Assembly: GCA_051646185.1 (NCBI GenBank)
Contig: JBOFCS010000174.1
Location: 1-23,032 of the forward strand
Direction of reading: 5' to 3'
Length of the DNA: 23,032 bases
DNA from: JBOFCS01 sp051646185
Lineage (GTDB): Bacteria > Actinomycetota > Actinomycetes > Mycobacteriales > Mycobacteriaceae
Within the stretch, counting starts at the first letter, position 1, and every line of letters starts with the position of its first letter. The translations under genes and the position numbers were made by a program. The notes beneath the pieces are model-generated. The model was not told the origin of the DNA, searched no databases, and saw nothing but the letters and a program-made list of their open reading frames with translations. This document shows positions 1 to 9,804 of this stretch, one piece after another.

Positions 1-3000
1 CCAAAACCAATGATCCCCTCGGTACTGAGATCGTCAAACCCTCCAGCTACCACCAACTGCGCTTTACCGAGTCGAATCTTATCAACTCCTTCCTCCACAC
101 TCACTGCTGCAGTCGCGCAGGCTGCAACCGGGTGAACCATCGCCCCATAGCTTCCTACATATGATTGAACAACGTGTGCAGCAACAACATTCGGAAGAGC
201 TTCTTGCAAGATATCATTGGCTCGGGACTCCCCCAATAAAGTATCGATATACAACGAGCGCATCGAAGTCATTCCCCCCATTCCAGTGCCCTGGGTATTT
301 GCCACCAAAGTTGGATGCACCCAACGCATTAATTCCGAGGGGGTAAACCCGGACGAAATAAATGCATCCACTGTTGTTACTAAATTCCATAGTGCTACCC
401 GATCTACCGAACTTGCCATATCCGCAGAAATACCCCATTTTGTGGGATCAAAACCACTCGGAATTTGACCGCCAACAGTACGAGTCAAAGACATCTTACG
501 TGGTACCCGTATTTCAGTTCCCACCATCCTGGTTACCTGCCAGTCACTGCTATCGGGAAGTGCTGCAATCCTTGTCTTTTCAGGATCAACAGAGAGAAAA
601 GACCGCGCTTGAGCCTCACTATTGACTATAAAAGTCAGATCCTGATCTAAAAACACTGAGGCCAACAAAGGTGCCGTGTTATCAGCGGACAGGGCACCAT
701 CTTCGCAATACCTACGGATACCACAGCGCTCGATAACTGTATCGTGATACTTATCAGCAATTTCAGATTCAGGAACAAAATCACCTGAGTCCGCGTCATA
801 CCAACCTGGGGTTGGATCATTTTCCCAAGCCACAAGCCCCATGCTCCATGCTAGCTCCACAACACCCGCAGCGGATAAGCAGTCATCAACTTCCATCTCA
901 AAGCGAGTACGCGCACTGCCATAAGGGCCAAGTTCACCAGCTCCAACAACAACCACCAGTTCGGCAGGATCAATCTCCAAATCTGGCCACTGCGGAGTTA
1001 GGTTGCCCCCAACAATACCGGGAGGGGCAGGAAGCGCCGCAATTATTTCAGTGGAATCTCCTTCGTGTATAGCTTCTTTCACTCCCTCTGCATGAGCACG
1101 CACTTGGCTAGCAAGATCAGCTAAATCAAGCTTAATCCCAGCAAGACCACCGGTAAGATCTGCTAACAATGGCTCGGTTGCCGCAAGTACCCGAGATTCT
1201 GACTCACACCACAAAAGTAGTTCTGCTGCCATTTCTTCGGTAGAAAAAGTACGCACTCCGGCCTCTTCAACCGCATCAACTATTGGGTCATTATGACCCA
1301 TTAAGCCAGTACCTCTAGTCCATCCAATGAGTGCATGTACCAAAGTAACCCTTGCAGCCCAAGATTTTTCTGACTTCCATCGAGCGACAACCGAATCTAA
1401 TGCAGATTTCGCTTCGCCATAAGCACCATCCCCGCCAAACATTCCACGATTGGGTGAGCCTGGGAGCACCACATGCAAACTTGCGCCGAGGTCAGTATCT
1501 TTTCCAATGGCAGAAAGTCCACCGATCAGCCTTTGCACTGCCCACAGCAGAATCTTCATTTCCATCTCTGCTCGAGAACCAGCATCAGATAGATCACCCA
1601 TCACCCGTGGTGCAGCAAAAGGGAAGAGTAAAGTTGGCGTCATAGCTTGTTTGCTTATCGTCTTCTGCCCACCCATGGACTCAGACTGCTCGCTACCTAC
1701 CCACTCAATTAACGAGTCAATATCCCTGTAAGAAGCCATATTAGCCGGAACAATCCATAAGCATGCATTACAGGAAGCATTCGTTCTATACAGCTCACGG
1801 TAAAACTGCATTCGCGAATCATCGAGCTGCGAAGTGGTAACAATAACCGTTGCGCCGCCTGATAGCAGCCTTGCGGTGACCGCAGCTGCGATAGAACCTT
1901 TACTAGCTCCCGTTACCACCGCAATTTCTTCGCTCCACACACCCCCATCTACCGCTTGGGCAAGTTCAGCGATTCGGGCATAAAGTGATGCATGAACATG
2001 CCGTCCACCTGCCAAAGCTTTAGCTTGCCACCAGGATGCCTGCGTACCAACCGTAACGCCGATAGCAGTAAACCGCTGTGCATACTCCTGCCAATGCTCA
2101 TCAATACTATCTTCCGATTCCAGCCACAACCGAGCCAAATCTTCTCGGGCACTAGCCCATCGATCATCAAGCAGTACAGCCTTTTTAGCATCAAAAGCAG
2201 GAGCGACCAGCCTTGGCCATTCTGGACCTAACTCAGCTGATACTAAATCAAGTATTTCTTCGTTGGCAGTTGCAGCCGCATCAGTGGCAAGCTCCGATAT
2301 TTCGGCATGTCCAAGCTGAGTCAAAATGAGCCTTGCCGCAGAGACTAATACCCCGTCTCTCCCAACCAACTGATCTGTGAATTCATGCAAAGCCGCAAGA
2401 TCAACAGTCCCTGTCCCCGCCGCTGCTGAAGAAGGCATCGAAACAGTGACCCCTTGCCGCGCTGCCACAGTTGCCAACGCGGCATCAATAGCCGCATCAA
2501 CCTCTGCGCCACTGCTAAAGGCTCCCTCACAGAGATTACCGAGGGTCCCTCCACGTACACTAACACCGTCACGAGTCCCCAAAGCTACTTCTAGCACTAC
2601 GTGATCAACCCAGCCTTCACCAAGTTCCCAAACCTTGATAATACGCTCGGAAATTGCACCAAGACGTCTACCTGATGGACCAAAAGCCTTACGCAACTGA
2701 TCATTAATAGCGTCAGTAAGAACTGGACCAAAAGCTCGATATGTTCTTGCGAGTTTAGCTACTTGCTTACTTAAGCTTGCAATATCCGCATCTGCTGCTC
2801 CATCAATTGCACCTAAAGACAACTCGGTCCCGAGATCAACAAGAAGTTGGTTGCGCCGTGAAGAAACACCGTCACATAGTGATTCAATACTATCTGCCGC
2901 TTGGATCTGATCCGTCCGAAGTTTAGTCCACAATGCAATCAAAGCCTTTGTTGCGTCAGCGGCGTCAAAGCTAATATCCGCTGGACGTGGCCCACCCGTA

Positions 3001-6000
3001 ACAGTAGCTAACGGCACTGACGTAACTTCGAGTGCGCTTGCCATTTCACTGACTGTCGTATCGACAGACCCAGCCGTTTCTTCAAGCTCAAGATCAGGAT
3101 CGCTATCAGTACCATGAATAGCCGCCGCATCTCGCTCTACGTTAAGAACCTCGACCGAAACTGACTGAAAGGATGGTAATTTCAAAGTATTTGCTGCAAG
3201 ACCAGCAACAGTTGGTGCTGAGCTCACCCCTACCTCGATAAACCGCTCTACCCCAAGCCCGCCGGAGAATTCGTCGGCAAACAACAAATCCTGAGTTTCA
3301 ATCCACCGAACTGGGCTAGCAAACTGCCACGCTAAAAGCTCTGTCAACACCACTCTGGTCAATTCACCAGATTTATCTTCCAACCATTGATCGTAATTCT
3401 CTAACACTATTTTTAATGGTTCGGAGGGAACTAAATCACAGATTTCTTGAATAAAATCACGGTCTAAGCTGAACAGTCTTGGCACCAAATTAGGAATATA
3501 ACGGCCAATGAGCAATGCCGGATCGATCTCTCGCGGTAAAAGATTTTCTAGCCTGTTGCGAAACTCGGGCACACCTTTTCGCAAAACACTTGAGTGGAAA
3601 GGAACATCAATTCCGGGGATTAAAATAAAGGCCCGTTTCCCGCCAGTGATTGCTAACCGACGCGTTACCTCATGCTCTAAGTGTTCAAGCCCTCGAACCG
3701 TACCTGCAATAGCATACTGTGATCCTCGTAGATTGTAATTAACAATTTCCAGGAACTCCTCACTCTTAGTCGCTACCTCGGAAATAAATTCAGCAACTGA
3801 ATCGTCATCGATCTCTAGCTGAGAAGGCCTAATTGCCGCAAGACGGTAATTACTCCTTCCCAGTTCATCTCGTGGAACTAGAGCATGCATAGCCGATCCA
3901 CGTTGAAATACCACTTCAAGCACTGCTTCCAGCGGAAGTACACCCACCACAGCAGCCAAAGCATTGTACTCACCTACCGAATGCCCACAAGTAATATTGT
4001 CTTCAACAAAAGCGCCAATTTCTCTAAGCTCTGCGACTTGAGCCACCGCTAAGGTTGCCATAGCAACTTGAGTAAATTGGGTTAAGAAGAGAACCCCATC
4101 TGGATGATGGTACTGCACTCCCTGAGCTTTTAAGGTAGTTGGATTATCCCGCACCACAGCAAGTATCGAAAAATCAAGAGCAGACCGGGTATGTTTATCA
4201 GCCCTATCCCAAATTTCTCTGGCTGCCTTGGACTTTGATCGAGAATCAAGCCCCATTCCCTTATGTTGAATACCTTGACCAGGGAAAGCATAGACCGTCT
4301 TTGGGGGATCTAGTAACCCAGAAGCAACCATAACCAGATCACCATCTACCCGGCACTGCACCTCCACAACTTCAGCACCTTCATCATGTCCTATCCGATC
4401 AACTCGTACATCAATCTTGGCACCGGTACGCACCATTGTTAAGAAACGTGCTGTCCAGGAACGTAACCGTCGAGCGCCACTTTGTGCTTTTCCACGTGCT
4501 TCAACTGCAGTTACAACCTGTTGCGCCGCAGCAGAAATCCACATTCCATGCACAATTGGTTCATCAAGCCCGGCCAATAACGCTGCTGTTTTATCGGTAT
4601 GAATAGGATTGTGATCACCGGAAACCATTGCAAAAGCGTGCATTGACTGCGGGGCTATAATCGTGGCCTGGCGACGACGGCGGCGGGTAACATCAGCAAC
4701 ATGTGAACTCAAAGCCATACCCGCTTGAGGTGGGTCCGGTAATTCAACCGTACCCATACGTCCTCGAATAGCAAAGCGTTCATTAAGTCGAGCCACTGCC
4801 CGACCTTGCTCTGTAATGACTTCTACCGTTACTGGCACAATACGGCCAATCTCGGAATCAAAAACATCACCAGCAGTAGCTCGAATAACCAAATTTTCAC
4901 TCGAGATAGGAAGTTCACCAACAATTTTAATAGAGTGATCAAGGTGAACAAGATCAAGAAGGCCTTCAATAACTGGTTGCCCTTCTGCGGTAGTGCTGGC
5001 GCCAATAACCGCAAAAACCGCCGGCCAACTTGCTCCTACCAGCACGTCAGGAATTGGCTTCTTCCCCACGGCCAACGGCACAGGCAAAGTTGCGGCAGTA
5101 ACCCCAGCATGATCTGCAATCAGATTCGCATCCCATGACACAACAATTTCCGCAGTATTCTTAGTCACAGTAGGCAGATTTGAGCCAGCCGCCACTGCCA
5201 ATAAGCCCTGCATCGCCATACCAGCATCCGACATCGAGATAATTGGAACTCCCCCTGTACCAACGCTTTCCGGTAAAAGATACTTAATTGTGATATTAAT
5301 CCCAGAAAGTTGCACTTCAAGATCTACCTGACCAGTCGCACCAGCGCGGTTCTCTGCGACGACCAGCCTTGCCCCGGAAGTTAAGTGAACTGCATTTCGC
5401 TCATCGGTTACCTGCCATAATGACCTTCCACCAAGCCGAACAACCGGATTAACCGTTAGCCGACCAGCCCACTGCACATCGGGAGCCGAAAGAACCACAC
5501 CGAGTAGACCAGAAACATCAGCTCGGGCGCGTAACCGAGAAACCATCTCCAGTGGTTCAAGACCTGAGTTAAGCAACTCAGTAACTGCAGCCTGTTCGAA
5601 CCTATCCAATAACTCTCCGACCGGCTCATCAATGCGATCAATACCTGTTACCGAAGCCGTCCCTGGAATAACACATACTTGATCAGCGCTATACCTGGAA
5701 TCATGGGCTTGCCATAACGAATCTGACCGCCACCAACGACGCACATCAGCATCAATAACAGGAACAAAATTAACCGGTTTACCTGAACTTTTGCATAAAG
5801 TAGTGAAAAACGAAATATCAGCGGGATGCAAAAGCGTGATTGCAGCATCCGGAAAACAGTTGAGTAAAAGAGCAATTGCAGCTTGTGGCTGTTCAAGGGT
5901 GACCGGATCACTAAACAACGATGAGATAGGACCTCGATCCTGAGGGTGCAAACGCGCTTCGGCTCGTTGCAGCATGTCGGCAAACCGATCCCGCCAACTA

Positions 6001-8399
6001 CGATCAAGCCATACTGATGCAGTCATACCAGATGAATCACCGTATTTTACAGCATGATTCAACTGATCGACTCCACCAGCTTGCTCGCCTACCGCCAGCA
6101 GAAGGTACCGCTCAAGCCACTGCTGATAGGTCATTGAGTCCACATCACCAAAGTACGGTTTAGCTGTGCCTGCAAGCGCAGCTATGATCTCTTCTCGACG
6201 CTCTTGGACCGCACCCGCATCCCCGGCTACCTCATCAAGCAATCGTCCGCATCTGGAGGCCGCATTGTCGATTTCGTGAATGTCCGCTCCGAGCTGACTA
6301 CGACCAGATGTCATGCCACCCTGAGATTTACCTGACCCTATCCATTCTTTGGAGCCAACGGTATCAACTAATAACTGCTTCACTTGTGGTGATGTTGCAG
6401 CTTCAGCAGTAGCCATTGCGGCCGTTCCGACCAAAATTCCATCTACCGGCATCTCAGGGTAGCCATGGATTAGCGACCACTTACCGGTGAGATATTGCGC
6501 GGCCCGCTCTGGCGTGCCAATGCCACCACCTACACAAATGACAAGATTTGAACGCGAACGTAATTCAGCATAAGTAGCAACCAACAAATCATCTAAGTCT
6601 TCCCATGAATGATGACCACCGGCATGCCCGCCCTCAATATGGACAATAATGGGGTGCCCTGGCATTTCGGCTGCAATACGAATAACGGCGCGTATCTGTT
6701 CAACAGTTCCAGGTTTAAAAGCAATATACGAAATCCCCACCTCAGCAAGTTCTTCTATTAATGAAATCGCATCATCAAGTTCCGGAATCCCCGCAGTAAC
6801 AACAACTCCGTCAAATGCAGCTCCGGCAGCCCTTGCCTTTTGTACCAATCGCTTACCACCAAGTTGCAACTTCCATAAATATGGATCTAAGAATAGGGAG
6901 TTAAATTGCACCGCCCTACCTGGCTCAAGTAAACTGTTCAATTCCGCAACTCGATCAGAAAATATCTGTTCCGTGACTTGGCCTCCACCTGCCAGTTCGG
7001 CCCAATGTCCAGCATTAGCTGCCGCTGCAACAATTTTAGCCTCAACGGTTGTTGGTGTCATTCCGGCAAGCAAAATTGGGGAACGCCCCGTTAACCTCGT
7101 AAATGAAGTTTCAAGAACAATACGACCTTGTGGAAGTTGAATTATTTTAGGTGCAAACGCACTCCAGGCAAGGGCTGGCTCTGGAGCTGCTCCGGGGGTA
7201 AAGAGATTACGATGCCCACCACGAGTCGAAGCCGGAACCAGACCAATACCCAGACCCCGAACAATCGGGGAAGTCATCCGCGTCAACATATCCCCGGGAC
7301 CAAGATCAAGTATCCAGTGCGCCCCCGTAGCAACCACATCATCAATTTCCTGCACCCAATCAAGTTCGTCAACGAGTACCGAACTAGCCAGATTCCGGGC
7401 CCACTTCCCTTCAATACCAACACTTTGCGACCACTGAACAACTAAGTCAACAGCTTCACTCAGAGCGTGATGATGGAAGCCCACTTCGACTGATAATGGT
7501 TCAAACTTAGGTGAAAAAATAGCTCCACCACGCTGCTTACTTTTACGTTCCGCAACTTCACTATCGGCTATCTTCATGCAGAACTGTTCAAACCTCATCA
7601 GTTGTGCAGCTGGACCAGAAATAACAACACTTCGTCGTCCATTTTTAATGGAAATACTTGGCGCAAGAGCGGAATCAAGACCTACAATAAAGTCTTTAAG
7701 GACCAAAGCAATTCGACTTGGATCTACATTACTCACCGAGACCATAGGTGATTGTTCCCCAACTGCGATTAAATTGCGGCGTCGCGAGATCAAAGTTGCT
7801 GCAGCACCGATAAGCGACGCTAGAGCTAGTAATTCCACGTCCTTGCGACCGCCAGCAAGAAGAGACTCGACTGCCAATATCCCCTGCGAATGCCCACATA
7901 CCGCAACTGGTGTGTCAGCGAAAAGATCCAATCCTTGTACACGTAGAGCACGCATTGCAGCTATTTGAGTAAGAAGCACACCCGGCAGCGATACAGCTGC
8001 ACTAGTTAATTCCGAAAGTTGTGGCGCCTGATCATCCAAAGAAAGCGATAGCGCCCAAGAAATAGGGTCGAATCCCGTTGGGCGCACTAGGGCAAGCTGA
8101 TTTTCCACCGGCACAAGCATCCGCATAGACTCTTCAACAAGTTCAGCAAGCTCATGTTCAAGTGCCGCCGCACCGATCAACTCTTCCAAGCTCGTCAACC
8201 AAGCCGCACCTTGCCCCCCAAAAGCAACTGCAAACGGTTCACCGCTTATCAAACGATCAGCCAAAGTGAACTGGCTAGTAGCACTTTCCGGGTGCGTCAA
8301 GAAATATGAATTGACACGGTTTTGAGCAGTTGAACTGTTGTCATCGACACTGCTCGCACTAATCCCGTCGGCCATGCTGCCATGCTCATCGATCGTCAC
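1..8399 (-). CDS. fas: Type I fatty acid synthase (FAS-I), C-terminal end beyond window
   Basis: Single-chain cytosolic enzyme for de novo fatty acid synthesis, producing acyl-CoAs. About 2799 residues are visible without a stop. The M. tuberculosis homologue is about 3070 residues, so roughly 270 are missing at the left edge. Domains run in the mycobacterial order: acyltransferase (GHSQG, Ser171), enoyl reductase (GMTPTT through GGHHSWED, about 430-600), MaoC-type dehydratase (GDHNPIHTD, His1263), malonyl/palmitoyl transferase (PGQG, then GHSVG with Ser1474), ACP (GVSSRRNQ; the phosphopantetheine Ser is probably 1846 or 1847), ketoreductase (GASKGS about 2163, YxxxK Tyr2327/Lys2331) and ketosynthase (AACATAA, Cys2761). 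All these motifs are in one frame, arguing against frameshifts. The GTG start at 8397-8399 gives VTIDEH, close to MTIHEH of the M. tuberculosis protein, and has AGGAG at 8409-8413, 9 nt upstream. The internal ATG at 8373-8375 is less likely. The ketosynthase histidines lie outside the window. Confidence 0.97.
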   Translation of the reverse strand, partial: MTIDEHGSMADGISASSVDDNSSTAQNRVNSYFLTHPESATSQFTLADRLISGEPFAVAFGGQGAAWLTSLEELIGAAALEHELAELVEESMRMLVPVENQLALVRPTGFDPISWALSLSLDDQAPQLSELTSAAVSLPGVLLTQIAAMRALRVQGLDLFADTPVAVCGHSQGILAVESLLAGGRKDVELLALASLIGAAATLISRRRNLIAVGEQSPMVSVSNVDPSRIALVLKDFIVGLDSALAPSISIKNGRRSVVISGPAAQLMRFEQFCMKIADSEVAERKSKQRGGAIFSPKFEPLSVEVGFHHHALSEAVDLVVQWSQSVGIEGKWARNLASSVLVDELDWVQEIDDVVATGAHWILDLGPGDMLTRMTSPIVRGLGIGLVPASTRGGHRNLFTPGAAPEPALAWSAFAPKIIQLPQGRIVLETSFTRLTGRSPILLAGMTPTTVEAKIVAAAANAGHWAELAGGGQVTEQIFSDRVAELNSLLEPGRAVQFNSLFLDPYLWKLQLGGKRLVQKARAAGAAFDGVVVTAGIPELDDAISLIEELAEVGISYIAFKPGTVEQIRAVIRIAAEMPGHPIIVHIEGGHAGGHHSWEDLDDLLVATYAELRSRSNLVICVGGGIGTPERAAQYLTGKWSLIHGYPEMPVDGILVGTAAMATAEAATSPQVKQLLVDTVGSKEWIGSGKSQGGMTSGRSQLGADIHEIDNAASRCGRLLDEVAGDAGAVQERREEIIAALAGTAKPYFGDVDSMTYQQWLERYLLLAVGEQAGGVDQLNHAVKYGDSSGMTASVWLDRSWRDRFADMLQRAEARLHPQDRGPISSLFSDPVTLEQPQAAIALLLNCFPDAAITLLHPADISFFTTLCKSSGKPVNFVPVIDADVRRWWRSDSLWQAHDSRYSADQVCVIPGTASVTGIDRIDEPVGELLDRFEQAAVTELLNSGLEPLEMVSRLRARADVSGLLGVVLSAPDVQWAGRLTVNPVVRLGGRSLWQVTDERNAVHLTSGARLVVAENRAGATGQVDLEVQLSGINITIKYLLPESVGTGGVPIISMSDAGMAMQGLLAVAAGSNLPTVTKNTAEIVVSWDANLIADHAGVTAATLPVPLAVGKKPIPDVLVGASWPAVFAVIGASTTAEGQPVIEGLLDLVHLDHSIKIVGELPISSENLVIRATAGDVFDSEIGRIVPVTVEVITEQGRAVARLNERFAIRGRMGTVELPDPPQAGMALSSHVADVTRRRRRQATIIAPQSMHAFAMVSGDHNPIHTDKTAALLAGLDEPIVHGMWISAAAQQVVTAVEARGKAQSGARRLRSWTARFLTMVRTGAKIDVRVDRIGHDEGAEVVEVQCRVDGDLVMVASGLLDPPKTVYAFPGQGIQHKGMGLDSRSKSKAAREIWDRADKHTRSALDFSILAVVRDNPTTLKAQGVQYHHPDGVLFLTQFTQVAMATLAVAQVAELREIGAFVEDNITCGHSVGEYNALAAVVGVLPLEAVLEVVFQRGSAMHALVPRDELGRSNYRLAAIRPSQLEIDDDSVAEFISEVATKSEEFLEIVNYNLRGSQYAIAGTVRGLEHLEHEVTRRLAITGGKRAFILIPGIDVPFHSSVLRKGVPEFRNRLENLLPREIDPALLIGRYIPNLVPRLFSLDRDFIQEICDLVPSEPLKIVLENYDQWLEDKSGELTRVVLTELLAWQFASPVRWIETQDLLFADEFSGGLGVERFIEVGVSSAPTVAGLAANTLKLPSFQSVSVEVLNVERDAAAIHGTDSDPDLELEETAGSVDTTVSEMASALEVTSVPLATVTGGPRPADISFDAADATKALIALWTKLRTDQIQAADSIESLCDGVSSRRNQLLVDLGTELSLGAIDGAADADIASLSKQVAKLARTYRAFGPVLTDAINDQLRKAFGPSGRRLGAISERIIKVWELGEGWVDHVVLEVALGTRDGVSVRGGTLGNLCEGAFSSGAEVDAAIDAALATVAARQGVTVSMPSSAAAGTGTVDLAALHEFTDQLVGRDGVLVSAARLILTQLGHAEISELATDAAATANEEILDLVSAELGPEWPRLVAPAFDAKKAVLLDDRWASAREDLARLWLESEDSIDEHWQEYAQRFTAIGVTVGTQASWWQAKALAGGRHVHASLYARIAELAQAVDGGVWSEEIAVVTGASKGSIAAAVTARLLSGGATVIVTTSQLDDSRMQFYRELYRTNASCNACLWIVPANMASYRDIDSLIEWVGSEQSESMGGQKTISKQAMTPTLLFPFAAPRVMGDLSDAGSRAEMEMKILLWAVQRLIGGLSAIGKDTDLGASLHVVLPGSPNRGMFGGDGAYGEAKSALDSVVARWKSEKSWAARVTLVHALIGWTRGTGLMGHNDPIVDAVEEAGVRTFSTEEMAAELLLWCESESRVLAATEPLLADLTGGLAGIKLDLADLASQVRAHAEGVKEAIHEGDSTEIIAALPAPPGIVGGNLTPQWPDLEIDPAELVVVVGAGELGPYGSARTRFEMEVDDCLSAAGVVELAWSMGLVAWENDPTPGWYDADSGDFVPESEIADKYHDTVIERCGIRRYCEDGALSADNTAPLLASVFLDQDLTFIVNSEAQARSFLSVDPEKTRIAALPDSSDWQVTRMVGTEIRVPRKMSLTRTVGGQIPSGFDPTKWGISADMASSVDRVALWNLVTTVDAFISSGFTPSELMRWVHPTLVANTQGTGMGGMTSMRSLYIDTLLGESRANDILQEALPNVVAAHVVQSYVGSYGAMVHPVAACATAAVSVEEGVDKIRLGKAQLVVAGGFDDLSTEGIIGF

Positions 8400-8458
8400 T
8401 GTAGCGCTCTCCTGGTAGTTATTACAGACTTTTGACCAGACAAGAGTGACATAAAAAA

Positions 8459-8474
8459 ATGAGGATTTCCTCAT
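8459..8474. promoter_or_regulatory. Short palindrome in the fas upstream region, possible operator
   Basis: Perfect 7-bp inverted repeat (ATGAGGA, 2-nt spacer, TCCTCAT), 60 nt upstream of the fas GTG. On the minus strand it abuts a weak promoter-like pair, TTGGTC (8494-8499) and TAACAT (8473-8478), separated by 15 nt. A regulator bound here would cover the presumed -10/start region. The ATGAGG/CCTCAT half-site recurs in the larger hairpin at 8541-8593. In mycolata, fas is controlled by TetR-type FasR, but I cannot match this site to a known FasR motif from memory. Operator function is inference. Confidence 0.35.
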
Positions 8475-8540
8475 GTTAAGCAAGGTGATCTGTGACCAAT
8501 TCGCGAAAAATTGCATCGACCAGCAATTTGACGGACAAGA

Positions 8541-8593
8541 AAAACATGAGCAAAACCTCATATACTGCGGATATGAGGTTTTGCTCATGTTTT
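8541..8593 (-). terminator. Perfect 23-bp hairpin, probable terminator of the DUF1906 gene
   Basis: Arms 8541-8563 and 8571-8593 are perfect reverse complements separated by a 7-nt loop. Read on the minus strand, the stem ends in TTTTT followed by CTTG, giving the U-tract of an intrinsic terminator 77 bp after the DUF1906 stop. It would isolate fas transcription from the gene upstream. The plus-strand side also ends in TTTT, so it may work both ways. The stem is long and AT-rich for a terminator, so a regulatory role cannot be excluded. Confidence 0.65.
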
Positions 8594-8669
8594 CCCTGAC
8601 GTCAGGGGCTGAAAAATTGTTACCAAATTGTTATATAGAATCCCTCAAAAGATCCCATATAGTGGACAC

Positions 8670-9398
8670 TTAAAGCTGGCGAGACCACTGACCATAATCA
8701 GCTTTCAAAATTGAATTGAGATCCACAGACACACCATCAACCTCGCTATCGTCAATTTCAAATTGATGAAGATGGGCAGCTGGATGCACAAAACCTTCCG
8801 GAGTTCCCCAATTGTGCAACCAAAACCAGGAAGCCAGACCCGACTCGATTGCCCAGTCAATAACTTTGGAGTTGGCATAAATTCCGGTGTAAGCGTGACC
8901 CATGACCGACTCCCAACCACGCAGATACGGGGCAATAAGATCATCGAAGTCTTCCCAAGAAGGGTTATCATCAATTGCCGCATAAATGGGCCGTTCACGT
9001 GGCCCACCAGCGGCCGCATGGATCTCCAAACCGCGAGTGGCATGGAGTATCCCGGCTGAATATCCACCTCGCCAATCTGCGGTTTTCCCTTTCCCAAATT
9101 GATAGCAGGACACCACATTAAGGCCAGCAGCTGACAACGAAGTTGCCTCGCTCCTGAGTAAAGGCTTAGCTATCATCCACTCCGCACCAGGACGACGATC
9201 AGAGACATACCGGATAGCCCCCGCGTAGCCCTGTTCTCGAAGTGCTTCCGGCGAGGGCAACCCACCAGAATAATCCACCAAGATTCCCAAGCTTGCATCC
9301 TGCGCTTGCACAATCGCTACTGGAAGAATGGTTGAAAAAGATGCGGCACAGGTACCTACAGCCGCAAATTTCAGTAAGTTCCGCCTCGACATTGACAC
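8670..9398 (-). CDS. Tat-exported DUF1906 glycoside hydrolase-like protein (Rv2525c-like)
   Basis: A 242-residue predicted exported protein. The N-terminus has a twin-arginine motif (SRRNLLK), a hydrophobic stretch and a likely cleavage site near VQAQ-DAS, so it should leave by the Tat route. The mature part matches what I recall of M. tuberculosis Rv2525c: LVDYSGG, AIRYVSDRRPG, VSCYQFGKGKTADW, AAIDDNPSW, YANSKVIDWA and HPAAHLHQ. This DUF1906 family has a TIM-barrel glycoside-hydrolase-like fold; its substrate is unproven, and a role in the cell envelope is suggested for the mycobacterial protein. Rv2525c lies directly beside fas in M. tuberculosis, and the same arrangement is seen here. The start could be GTG 9398 or ATG 9392 (MSRRNLL); both keep the Tat motif, and neither has a strong ribosome-binding site. 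The hairpin at 8541-8593 probably ends its transcript. Confidence 0.9.
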   Translation of the reverse strand: MSMSRRNLLKFAAVGTCAASFSTILPVAIVQAQDASLGILVDYSGGLPSPEALREQGYAGAIRYVSDRRPGAEWMIAKPLLRSEATSLSAAGLNVVSCYQFGKGKTADWRGGYSAGILHATRGLEIHAAAGGPRERPIYAAIDDNPSWEDFDDLIAPYLRGWESVMGHAYTGIYANSKVIDWAIESGLASWFWLHNWGTPEGFVHPAAHLHQFEIDDSEVDGVSVDLNSILKADYGQWSRQL

Positions 9399-9804
9399 GT
9401 TAAATCCACACTCTCAATCTCATGACATATCCCGGCGCGCCTTTCATATAAATCGTCGGCGCAGTGTTATTGCCATCAGTCTAGAGCTAAACCTCAAAAA
9501 TCACACCTGCATCATAGGAAACTTAATCAACATAGGACACGGAAACAAGAAATGTTCAACGGATCAAAATCAATCACCCATCGGCGATCCGCAGCATAGA
9601 TAATTAGCTAAAACCAAGTGAATTACTTTAAAAACCCCAAGACAATGCTAACAATTTGATAACAAATCAATATTTTAGTTGCACTAAAGGGTATATCATG
9701 ATCGAATACAGTAAGTTCGGATAGTTTGCTAAGTGGTAATGAATCGGGAGGGAGCGTCAGGAATATCTACTACTCCTTGGCATTCCCCAGAGCTGAAGGA
9801 AAAA
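9399..9804. other. Divergent intergenic spacer, about 400 bp, no gene recognised
   Basis: Separates the minus-strand DUF1906 gene from the plus-strand secreted protein gene, so it should hold promoters for both. The right half is AT-rich. A TTGCAC (9679-9684) has no well-spaced -10: TACAGT at 9707 is 22 nt away. I see no convincing core promoter, long inverted repeat, tRNA or short gene. Reading frames crossing it overlap the DUF1906 coding start or lack ribosome-binding sites and recognisable features. Confidence 0.5.

Noticed and set aside
6649..7140. Long plus-strand open frame (163 codons) inside fas
   Set aside because: Opposite-strand shadow of the enoyl reductase domain, whose motifs are all in the fas frame.
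1..8399. Possible frameshift or gene decay in fas
   Set aside because: Catalytic motifs checked from Ser171 to Cys2761 all fall in one frame with no stop seen; absence of a fas stop is explained by the window edge.
8473..8673. Plus-strand open frame of 66 codons across the fas upstream region
   Set aside because: It runs through the perfect hairpin and ends at the DUF1906 stop region; no ribosome-binding site or recognisable features.
9399..9603. Possible small gene or RNA in the divergent spacer
   Set aside because: The plus-strand frame here begins inside the DUF1906 coding region, and no stable fold or conserved motif is apparent.
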